Shown here piece by piece: positions 18,498 through 25,453 of a DNA stretch of 47,718 bases (position 1 is its first letter; each line of letters opens with the position of its first letter). Below the pieces are notes generated by a model. The model was not told the DNA's origin. It made no database searches and saw nothing but the letters and a program-made list of their open reading frames with translations. The DNA is taken from positions 1 through 47,718 of the forward strand of contig JABRVX010000001.1 of assembly GCA_039961735.1 (NCBI GenBank), given 5' to 3'. The DNA comes from Fimbriimonadia bacterium (GTDB taxonomy: Bacteria; Armatimonadota; Fimbriimonadia; Fimbriimonadales; JABRVX01). Position numbers and translations under genes: made by a program.

Positions 18498-19029
18498 CTG
18501 GTATCAGGGAGTAGCCCACTGCGTCCCTCGGCTCGCCGCGTAGGACGAGTGCATTGCGCAACACACCTTCGCGTACGGCGCCCGCCTTCTCCGCGACCCG
18601 CTGACTGGGCAGGTTCTCGACGTCCGCCAGGATGTACACGCGGACCAGGCCCATCACCTCCAGAGCGAATCGCGCCGCCAGCCGTGCGGCCGCAGTGGCC
18701 ACCCCGCGACCGGCCGCCGTGGTCCGCACCCAGTAGCCCAGGTTGGCCGACCGAAGGCCGCGGTTGATACTGTTGATGCCCACTCCACCCAGCACGCGCC
18801 CCGTCTCCGCGTCCTCAATGACGAACTCGTAGGCGTCGCCGCGGTCCCACGCCTCGATGCGGCCCGCAATCCACTCTGCGGTCTCCTCCCGACGGTAGTC
18901 GGGGTGACACCAAGGCAACCAGCGCCCGACTTCGGCTATGGACTCTCGCGCAGCCTCGAATAAGGCATCCACATCGCCTTCCCGATGCCTGCGAATGCGT
19001 ATTTCGCCGTCGGCGAGCTCATCGAGCAT
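18487..19029 (-). CDS. RimJ/RimL-type GNAT acetyltransferase (180 aa)
   Basis: GNAT protein of the ribosomal-protein-alanine-acetyltransferase-like branch. It has IRIRRHREGDVDALFEAAR at the start, then RVLGGVGINSI, NLGYWVRTTAAGRGVATAA (the acetyl-CoA loop RxxGxA), and VENLPSQRVAEKAGAVREGV, the Asn-x4-Arg-AEKxG segment typical of RimJ/L. N-terminal or small-molecule acetylation is likely; the substrate is unknown. Start at 19029 is chosen because longer readings run through the tRNA-Thr gene. No strong ribosome-binding site is visible. It lies 53 nt downstream of that tRNA on the same strand and may share its transcript. Confidence 0.85.
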   Translation of the reverse strand: MLDELADGEIRIRRHREGDVDALFEAARESIAEVGRWLPWCHPDYRREETAEWIAGRIEAWDRGDAYEFVIEDAETGRVLGGVGINSINRGLRSANLGYWVRTTAAGRGVATAAARLAARFALEVMGLVRVYILADVENLPSQRVAEKAGAVREGVLRNALVLRGEPRDAVGYSLIPGDL

Positions 19030-19082
19030 GACGAAAGGAGTGTACCGGGGATGAGGGGGATGTGTCCCTCCGGAAGCTGGAA

Positions 19083-19157
19083 TGGAGCCGATGGTCGGAT
19101 TCGAACCGACGACCTGCTGTTTACGAAACAGCTGCTCTGCCACTGAGCTACATCGGC
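19083..19157 (-). tRNA. tRNA-Thr (anticodon CGT)
   Basis: Read on the minus strand, the acceptor arms GCCGATG and CATCGGC pair fully, followed by discriminator T and an encoded CCA. The D-arm contains GCTCAGTGGCAGAGC, and the T-arm has GGTTCGAATCC. The anticodon stem GCTGT/ACAGC closes the loop TTCGTAA, giving anticodon CGT for the threonine codon ACG. Confidence 0.96.
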
Positions 19158-19264
19158 CCCTGGCGGGAACCTGATCGAGCGCCGCCGAGAGGTCCGGTAG
19201 GCGCCGGCCGCCCCTCGGTGCCGAGGAGACGCTGTTCATTATATCGGATACAGATGCTTCGGGG

Positions 19265-20287
19265 CTATGGGGCCGAGGGGACTGCTTGCCGACGAAGCAG
19301 TCGGTCGTAGAAGAGGTACTGGTGTGCCCAACCCGCCAGGTCGCCGAACCGCTCGGCCAGCAGTGCCGTCACTGCCTCGTATCGCCGCTCGGTCAGCGCC
19401 AGGCCGCGCCACTCGGGGAAGTACCGCTCGCACATCGCTTGCCACAGGTGCGTGTCAACTGGCGCGGCCCGCTGGAAGCCGAGGCCGAAGAGACATACGC
19501 AGTCGGCCACCTTGCGGCCCACGCCCGGCAGCGACTGCAGCTCGCGGCTCGCTTCTTCGTAGCATCGGTGCGACAGCGATTCGAGCCAGCCGACGGGCTT
19601 TTCGCAAAGCGCGCGTGCCGCGGAGCGAAGTGTCCGTGCCCGGTAGCCGAAACCGAGCCCGCGCAGCGCCTCCTCTGGTAAGTCCGCAATGGTCGCCGCC
19701 GACGGGAATGCGTGCAGATCTGGCATCGTCGTCGGCCCAGGCGAAGGCAGGTCCGACCGCATCCTCAGACCTCTCTCACCAGAAGAGCCTCTTGGGGGAA
19801 GGGGTGTCCGGCGATCGCCGTCGTCCCGGTAGGGTGCCGACCACGCTCCGAGGCTGAGTGACGAGCCGAGGTGCGTGCAGAGTCTCTCGATCATCCCGGA
19901 GATGCGGGGGATATTGTTGTTCACCGAGCAAAGAAAGCTGAGCAGACACTCCTCGGCACTGCCCCAACGCAGCACTCGGAGCCCCGGGAAGCGTGCGACG
20001 AGCGGTGCTAGGTCCGGCTCGGCTTGCAGGACGGCACGATGCACCTCGGCGAGGTCCACATCGAGTTGGAAGTAGCATCGGATCCAGTCTTCGCGGCCCG
20101 GCTCGGGCAGGGTGGCATACTCCACGCCATCGGCCAGAGGCCGAAACCACATGACGCGCTCAGCATCCACACCCAGCCACCCGCCCCCCCACTCGCGCCA
20201 CCGAAAGGCCTGGCCACGACTAACACACAGTGGTATGTCCCACTGCTGCATCGCGTAGCGGATCATGCCATCAGGGTGAAGGCTCAC
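19265..20287 (-). CDS. 8-oxoguanine DNA glycosylase, OGG1-type, with an in-frame insert (340 aa)
   Basis: Bifunctional glycosylase/lyase that removes 8-oxoguanine. The OGG_N domain includes SRGQAFRW and the HhH-GPD domain LLSFLCSVNNNIPRI and LPGVGRKVADCVCLFG. Catalytic Lys259 sits in GVGRKVADC, matching Lys249 of human OGG1, and Asp278 in APVDTHLW matches Asp268. Residues about 151-187 are a Gly/Pro/Arg-rich segment not expected in the family, resembling a translated palindromic repeat. The chosen GTG start (20287) overlaps the upstream stop as GTGA; ATG 20266 is an alternative giving 333 residues. It is cotranscribed with the glycosidase-like gene. It is one of three repair-related genes in the window, with ATL and Nfo. 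Confidence 0.85.
   Translation of the reverse strand: MSLHPDGMIRYAMQQWDIPLCVSRGQAFRWREWGGGWLGVDAERVMWFRPLADGVEYATLPEPGREDWIRCYFQLDVDLAEVHRAVLQAEPDLAPLVARFPGLRVLRWGSAEECLLSFLCSVNNNIPRISGMIERLCTHLGSSLSLGAWSAPYRDDGDRRTPLPPRGSSGERGLRMRSDLPSPGPTTMPDLHAFPSAATIADLPEEALRGLGFGYRARTLRSAARALCEKPVGWLESLSHRCYEEASRELQSLPGVGRKVADCVCLFGLGFQRAAPVDTHLWQAMCERYFPEWRGLALTERRYEAVTALLAERFGDLAGWAHQYLFYDRLLRRQAVPSAP
19727..19837 (-). repeat. Probable repeat-derived insert inside the OGG coding frame
   Basis: This stretch encodes the atypical Pro/Gly/Arg-rich segment (RRTPLPPRGSSGERGLR) between the two halves of the OGG protein. On the plus strand it holds purine/pyrimidine-rich inverted stretches such as CTCTTGGGGGAAGGGG. 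It resembles GC-rich intergenic palindromes that translate as 'PLPPGE...GERGLR' in other genomes. The insert keeps the frame open (37 codons). The origin is inferred from composition and family comparison. Confidence 0.45.
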
Positions 20288-21882
20288 CTGGCATTCCGAA
20301 GCGAGCGCAATAGCGACGGGTTGGCGTGGGGAGGACCCGGTGCAAGCGCGAACTCCTCTTCGAACACGTGCCACCAGTCGTTCTGCACCACATATACCAG
20401 GTCGAATACGCACACCCCCAACGAGTTGCGCCTCGCCGCACGAATGGCAGCACGCAGTTCCTCGGCATCCTCGTACTCTAGCAGGTACAGTGTGCTGTAC
20501 ACGAAGGTAGCATCCCCTGCCACTTCTACCGCGCGCGCAGTCGATCCTGCTACTGTTAGTAATGGTTCGTCAGGCAAATCCTGCACCTCGGCAGGACGGT
20601 AGTAGGCACCAACGCACAAGAAATCGAGCATGTTAGCATAACCGCTAAAGCGGAATTCTCGCTCGGCGTCGGCATACTGCACAGGGAGTGCATCGTCAGC
20701 CCAGTTGACACCTACGCCCTCGTATCGGTCATACCATGCGCCGACGTAGGCACCTAGAGATACGCTAGCGGGCAGTGCCGAGCGCATGTCACGCAAGAAG
20801 TCGCGGATGACATCCGCCCTAAGCTGCTGGTACTCGGACCACCTAGGTCCCTTCTCGGGTGCCTCGCCGGGTGACTTGGGTGGTGCGAGAATGTCCTCAG
20901 GCCATGAGACGGGCTCCCCGAAGCGCTGTACGAAGGCGTCGCGCATGGCGGTGCCGAAGTCGTTGGACCATCCCTCGAACCGCATGCGATCCATCACCAA
21001 ACCGTCCACGCCGTACCGCTCGGCGATCTCCTTGGCCAGCGCGATCTGTCTTGCTCGCGCTTCCGGGTGGAGTGGCGAGACGAACAAGGCGGTGTAGCTA
21101 GAGGCGTGCCCGATGACTGGCTCCATCACCGCCAACACCCGAAAGGTGACCCTGCCGCTCTGCTCGGTCAGCTCTCGAAACACACCGTCCGACCAGCCGA
21201 CCAGCACCCATTGCCATCCTTCTCTGGGTGGCCGGCCGTTTCCCGAGGCCGCTACGATGCCATCCTCCGAGACTGTCAGCCAGTCTTTCGGCTCCGGCAG
21301 CTTCTGCAGAGTCGCCCAACCATCCGGTGTGAAGACCGCGGTGCTGGCCCCCGGCTTAGGTGAATTCACCCTTCCGCATGGGACTCGTGCCCCGCCCCGC
21401 TCGGCAGCCCACTCCCAAACCACCGCTGTGGAGGCCCACTCCGGGTGCTGCCAGATGTCGCCTGCATGCTCGAAGTGCGCATGTCCCTCGCTGAAGACGT
21501 TGATGGATGCGCAGATGCGCAGTCCTTCCGCACGTGCCGCCCCGACCATGGTTCCGAGGATGTCCAAGCCGTCGGGTTTTCGAATGCCCTTCCACTCTCG
21601 CAGTTCGGTGGCCACGCGGCTCGGGAACAGCACATGCCCCACGATGGGCTTCACGTCGAGGATGATCTCACTGAAGCCCGCCCGCTTCGCCTTAGCACAG
21701 ATGTCCCGGATGGACGCCTCGTTCACCAGCAGCGACCAGTTGGCTGAGGCATCCACCCAGAGCTGGCGCGCCTCGTGCCCGAACTCCCGAGCGCGTTCGG
21801 TCAGCGTCGGTACCGCCCATGGACCATGTGCGGTGCAGCCTAGGCTCGACCCGATCAGAACGAGAGCTAAAGCGATATTCAT
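20284..21882 (-). CDS. Exported glycoside-hydrolase-like protein, GHL10/family-10-like barrel (532 aa)
   Basis: A signal sequence (MNIALALVLIGSSLGC) ends at a cysteine that might be a lipobox, though its -3/-2 residues are not ideal. The body is a TIM-barrel protein of the kind annotated 'family 10 glycosylhydrolase' or glycosidase-like: SIRDICAKAKRAGFSEIILD, GTMVGAARAEGLRICASINV, AKEIAERYGVDGLVMDRMRF, and YRPAEVQDLPDEPLL. The Asp/Arg pair in VDGLVMDRMRFEG is a plausible catalytic edge. Proteins of this group act on extracellular glycans, but few are characterised, so specificity is unknown. The start at 21882 has AGGA six bases upstream. It ends in a GTGA overlap with the OGG gene. Confidence 0.7.
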   Translation of the reverse strand: MNIALALVLIGSSLGCTAHGPWAVPTLTERAREFGHEARQLWVDASANWSLLVNEASIRDICAKAKRAGFSEIILDVKPIVGHVLFPSRVATELREWKGIRKPDGLDILGTMVGAARAEGLRICASINVFSEGHAHFEHAGDIWQHPEWASTAVVWEWAAERGGARVPCGRVNSPKPGASTAVFTPDGWATLQKLPEPKDWLTVSEDGIVAASGNGRPPREGWQWVLVGWSDGVFRELTEQSGRVTFRVLAVMEPVIGHASSYTALFVSPLHPEARARQIALAKEIAERYGVDGLVMDRMRFEGWSNDFGTAMRDAFVQRFGEPVSWPEDILAPPKSPGEAPEKGPRWSEYQQLRADVIRDFLRDMRSALPASVSLGAYVGAWYDRYEGVGVNWADDALPVQYADAEREFRFSGYANMLDFLCVGAYYRPAEVQDLPDEPLLTVAGSTARAVEVAGDATFVYSTLYLLEYEDAEELRAAIRAARRNSLGVCVFDLVYVVQNDWWHVFEEEFALAPGPPHANPSLLRSLRNAR

Positions 21883-21950
21883 CTTGATCCTAAGGGTACC
21901 GCCGGCAGGACCTGAGAGGATCACGGGACGAGACTTCGTAGAGTCCTACC

Positions 21951-22793
21951 GTGAAAAGACTCATCGGCGCGCACATGCCGACGGCCAAAGGAATGGCGCA
22001 AGCCCTCCACGACGGCAAGGCCATCGGCTGCGATTGTGTACAAGTTTTCACCACTACACCTATGCAATGGCGGGGGAAAAGCATCTCGGAGGAGGACGCT
22101 GCAGCATTTCGCGCTGCGGTTCCAGAAGCCGGGCTCGGAGCCGTCGCTTCCCATGCCATCTACCTACTCAATCTCGCCTCGCCCGACCCCGAATTGCTGG
22201 AGAAGTCCCGTACGGCCTACCTGCAAGAGCTGGAACGGTGCCGGCTGCTCGGCATCCCGCAGGCCGTCGTCCATGTGGGTAAGCACATGGATTCGGGCGA
22301 GGACGTCGGTGTGCAAACACTGTCGGAAAGCATCCGCGCCGTCCTGGCGGAGTCGCCGAAGGAGGTGGCGATCGCGATGGAGACGGATGCTGGGCAGGGG
22401 ACCTGCATCGGCCACCACTTCGAGCAACTCGCAAGCGTGCTCGATGCAAACAAGGGACACAAGAGGCTTACCATCTGCTTGGACACCTGCCATATCTTCG
22501 TCGCTGGCTACGACATAAGGACTGCCGAAGCATTCTCGAAAGTACTGGACGATTTCGACCGCGTGATCGGCCTGGATCGCCTCACCTGCTTGCATGCGAA
22601 CGATGCCAAGAAGCCGCTCGGCTCGCGAGTGGACCGCCACGCACACATCGGTGACGGCGAGATTGGCATGGAAGCCTTCCGGTTCCTGGTGAACGAACCG
22701 CGACTGGCCCATGTGCCCATTTACATCGAGACGCCCGAGATGGAGACCATGCACGAGGAAAACGTGCGGCGCCTGAAGTCCCTGCTGGCCTGA
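21951..22793 (+). CDS. nfo: Endonuclease IV (AP endonuclease), 280 aa
   Basis: Cleaves the phosphodiester bond 5' to abasic sites in base excision repair and uses three metal ions. The TIM-barrel motifs are GAHMPTAKGMAQAL at the N-terminus, VASHAIYLLNLASPD, AVVHVGKHMDSGE, IAMETDAGQGT, ICLDTCHIFVAGYDI, HANDAKKPLGSRVDRHAHIGDGEIG, and IYIETPEM. These supply the His, Glu and Asp ligands. ICLDTCH and DRHxHIGxGxIG are the family signatures. Length is normal. Translation starts at GTG 21951 with a weak ribosome-binding site. It is divergent from the glycosidase-like/OGG pair, so a glycosylase and its downstream AP endonuclease sit within one 4-kb locus. Confidence 0.93.
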   Translation: MKRLIGAHMPTAKGMAQALHDGKAIGCDCVQVFTTTPMQWRGKSISEEDAAAFRAAVPEAGLGAVASHAIYLLNLASPDPELLEKSRTAYLQELERCRLLGIPQAVVHVGKHMDSGEDVGVQTLSESIRAVLAESPKEVAIAMETDAGQGTCIGHHFEQLASVLDANKGHKRLTICLDTCHIFVAGYDIRTAEAFSKVLDDFDRVIGLDRLTCLHANDAKKPLGSRVDRHAHIGDGEIGMEAFRFLVNEPRLAHVPIYIETPEMETMHEENVRRLKSLLA

Positions 22794-22818
22794 AACCGCG
22801 CGGTCCGAGCGGTACAAT
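22790..22818 (+). promoter_or_regulatory. Candidate sigma-70 promoter for ndk
   Basis: CTGAAA (22790-22795), a 17-nt spacer and TACAAT (22813-22818), ending 27 nt before the ndk start. The -10 hexamer equals that of the strong rpsU promoter in this window; the -35 box matches consensus at four of six positions. Confidence 0.45.
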
Positions 22819-22845
22819 CCGTGCCGTTTGGAACGAGGAGGCGGA

Positions 22846-23271
22846 ATGGCGGACATACAGCGGACCCTGGTGCTGGTGAAACCGGACGGAGTGCGGCGCG
22901 GCTTGGTGGCGGAGGTGCTCGGGCGCTTCGAGCGTCGCGGCTTCCGTATGGTCGGGCTCAAGCTCGTTCATCCCTCGCGTGCGTTGGTCGAGCAGCACTA
23001 CGGCGAGCATCGGGAGAAGCCATTCTTCGGAGAGTTGGTCTCGTTCCTGAGTGGGGGCCCCGTGGTGGCTGCGTGCCTCGAGGGGCCGGATGCGGTGGCC
23101 ACGGTCCGGGCGATGATGGGTAAGACCAATCCGCTGGAGAGTGCCCCCGGAACGATTCGAGGGGACCTGGCGACGAAGCTGGAGGAGAACGTGGTTCACG
23201 GCTCCTCGGACCTGGATGCAGCAGAGCGCGAGGTCAAGCTCTGGTTCCAACCGGGGGAGTTGTTCGTATAA
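22846..23271 (+). CDS. ndk: Nucleoside diphosphate kinase (141 aa)
   Basis: Transfers the gamma-phosphate from ATP to other nucleoside diphosphates through a phosphohistidine. It opens with QRTLVLVKPDGVRRGLVAEV and includes FRMVGLKLVHPSRALVEQHY, the hinge GPVVAACLEGPDAV, and the family signature NVVHGSSDLDAAEREVKLWF with the catalytic His. The length of 141 aa is standard for bacterial hexameric Ndk. ATG 22846 has GAGGAGG about eight bases upstream; the in-frame ATG at 22828 is too early and lacks a site. It follows nfo by 52 nt. Confidence 0.97.
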   Translation: MADIQRTLVLVKPDGVRRGLVAEVLGRFERRGFRMVGLKLVHPSRALVEQHYGEHREKPFFGELVSFLSGGPVVAACLEGPDAVATVRAMMGKTNPLESAPGTIRGDLATKLEENVVHGSSDLDAAEREVKLWFQPGELFV

Positions 23272-23440
23272 GGACTGCTGACCCAGCATTGCAACTGGCC
23301 GGTACTTCTGCGCCTTCTTGCCATCGCTCCAGCAGGCATTGCTCTCCAACCTTCTGCAACCCGTAGTAAACTGAACTAACCGCAGCGCGTCTATGGATTG
23401 GGGCGGACGCTGGTCCGGCCATTCGAAAGGGGTTGCCGAT

Positions 23441-24703
23441 ATGATCGCTCGCTTACTGCTATCGTGTGCCGGCCTGATGGCCCTCGCGACTGCCTTTCCT
23501 GCCGACTTCGCCGAGCGGGAGCCGAACAACAGCTTTCCGTCGGGGCCTCCCATCGGCACGCTCCAATCAGGCGATCGAGTCGTCGGCACGATCTCGCCCG
23601 CGCTCGACGTGGATTACCTTCTCTTCTACACGGCAGGCACGGACCAGCCTGGCTGGTACCGTTTCGTCTTCCGCACGGAGGGAATTCCTTCGGGCGGGGA
23701 CTCATTGCTAACACTCTACGACGGTGTGACCGACGAGTTCACCCTCTGTTTCAACGACGACTTCGTCAGCGGAGTGGACCTCACTAGCCGGTGCGGCTTC
23801 GACATGTATTGGGATGGTACAGACATCCTTTGGTGCTTGCTAATCGAAGGATTCGACACGGGCGACGTGTGGCCATATGCCATACGTGTCACCTACGAGC
23901 CGATCGATGTGATACAAGGTCCGACGATCACCCCAGGGCAAGTGGTCTTCGACACATCGGGCGATGGGACGATCGCGGATACCGTGCTATCCCTATTCGA
24001 TTCGCAGGGTAACTTCATCGCCTACGACGACGACTCGGGCTCCGGCTTCCGGGCGAAGCTAACGCGGTCGCTGGCGGCGGGCACCTACTACGTAGCAGTC
24101 TCCACGTTCGAGAGCTGGGTTCCTCAGCAGGGTCACCTGCGCTCTGGCCTCGGGCTCGGCACTGGCGACGAGGGTACCTACACACTGACCATCAAAGGCA
24201 TTCCGTTCTCCGGCAGCATCGCGCGGGGCACCGCGGCGTGGTATAAGGTCGAGGTCCAGAGCGCCACCAAACAGGTAGCAGGTCGGGTGCTGATGGATCA
24301 CTTTATAGGCGACCCGCGAATGTGGCCCGTCACCTTCGAGCTGCGAGAGCCGGGTACTACGAACGTGCTAGAAACACACGTAGTACCTCTGGATATTGAT
24401 GGCTTCTACTCATTCACCACGGAGCGGAGCGGGCTGGTAGACGTTGCTGCCAAGTCTGCCCAGTGGCTGCGTGTCATTCAACCACTCGACCTGCGAGGTA
24501 CTACCACCGGCTTCGACTGGCTGCTGCCCGGCGGCGATGCGAACGGTGACAACTTCGTAGACCTGCTGGACCTCAACATGGCGCTCATCAACTTCACGAA
24601 GGAAGGGCCCTACACACCCGGAGACGTGGACGGCAACTCCCAGGTGGACTTGCAAGACCTCAATCTCATCCTACTCCGCTGGAACACCCGCGGGGCCGAT
24701 TAG
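23441..24703 (+). CDS. Secreted PPC-domain protein with C-terminal dockerin-like repeats (420 aa)
   Basis: A signal peptide (MIARLLLSCAGLMALATAFPADF) precedes the PPC-like beta-sandwich. PPC regions read EREPNNSFPSG...GTISPALDVDYLLFYTAG and a second PPC-like stretch DTVLSLFDSQGNFIAYDDD, GTYYVAVSTF. The C-terminal ~55 residues form two calcium-binding-like repeats, GGDANGDNFVDLLDLNMALI and GDVDGNSQVDLQDLNLILL, the dockerin type I pattern. The same tail occurs on the metzincin at 16183-17835. No catalytic motif is visible, so a binding or structural role outside the cell is the reasonable guess. The start at 23441 has AAGGGG about nine bases upstream. Confidence 0.8.
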   Translation: MIARLLLSCAGLMALATAFPADFAEREPNNSFPSGPPIGTLQSGDRVVGTISPALDVDYLLFYTAGTDQPGWYRFVFRTEGIPSGGDSLLTLYDGVTDEFTLCFNDDFVSGVDLTSRCGFDMYWDGTDILWCLLIEGFDTGDVWPYAIRVTYEPIDVIQGPTITPGQVVFDTSGDGTIADTVLSLFDSQGNFIAYDDDSGSGFRAKLTRSLAAGTYYVAVSTFESWVPQQGHLRSGLGLGTGDEGTYTLTIKGIPFSGSIARGTAAWYKVEVQSATKQVAGRVLMDHFIGDPRMWPVTFELREPGTTNVLETHVVPLDIDGFYSFTTERSGLVDVAAKSAQWLRVIQPLDLRGTTTGFDWLLPGGDANGDNFVDLLDLNMALINFTKEGPYTPGDVDGNSQVDLQDLNLILLRWNTRGAD

Positions 24704-24803
24704 CGACCCGAGCCGACCCGGCACGACATTCCAATTCCGGTGGCAGCAGCGAGTGCTGCGTCACCGTAGACACAACCGTGCCCTTCTCTGCACAATGCAA
24801 TGC

Positions 24804-25376
24804 ATGAGTGAAAGTTCAGGAAAACCGGCGACCTCGCAACGCCTTGCCGAAGCACAGGAGCTCTTCATCCTCGAATGGGGCCGGATGAGCTCCTCCTGGG
24901 GCATCAACCGCACGATGGCGCAGATCCACGCCCTGCTCTACATCACCGGCGAGCAGATGACAATGGACGAGATCATCGAACGCCTGCGCATCAGCCGCGG
25001 CAACGCCAGCATGAACCTGCGCGAGCTGATGGCGTGGGGCATGGTGCACCGCTACAAGCGCCCGGGCGACCGCAAAGACGTGTACTTCTCGGAGTCCGAC
25101 GTGTGGCATATGTTCTCGCGCGTGGTTCGCGAGCGGAAGCGGCGTGAGGTGGATCCGACGGTGTCCGCGCTGCGAGATTGCCTCGCCCTAGTGCGTGACG
25201 AGCCGAAGAGCACCGCATCGCAAACCTACGAGACGCGCGTGCGAAACTTGCTGGACGTGTTCGCACTTCTGGACACGCTCTTCCGGACCGTGATCACGGA
25301 CGATGACGCCCTTCGTGTCGCGGTGGAGCAGGGCGCTGCCCTGCACGGGGTGACCACACCACGTTCTTCGGACTAG
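24804..25376 (+). CDS. GbsR/MarR-type transcriptional regulator (190 aa)
   Basis: A winged-helix DNA-binding protein. AQELFILEWGRMSSSWGINRTMAQIHALLYITGEQMTMDEIIERL is the first half, RISRGNASMNLRELMAWGMVHRYKRPGDRKDVYFSESDVW the recognition helix and wing. This spacing is that of GbsR-family repressors, which sense choline or related osmolytes in Bacillus; here the ligand is unknown. The C-terminal half is helical and probably dimerises. An ATG at 24795 is possible too; neither has a good ribosome-binding site. It lies between the PPC protein and the second metallopeptidase on the same strand and could regulate its neighbours, but no operator was found. Confidence 0.8.
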   Translation: MSESSGKPATSQRLAEAQELFILEWGRMSSSWGINRTMAQIHALLYITGEQMTMDEIIERLRISRGNASMNLRELMAWGMVHRYKRPGDRKDVYFSESDVWHMFSRVVRERKRREVDPTVSALRDCLALVRDEPKSTASQTYETRVRNLLDVFALLDTLFRTVITDDDALRVAVEQGAALHGVTTPRSSD

Positions 25377-25453
25377 CGGCCCGATCGAGGGGCACGGGGG
25401 TGTTCCTAGCGGCTACAATCCCGGGAAATCACACCACGTAAAGGCCCCTATCC

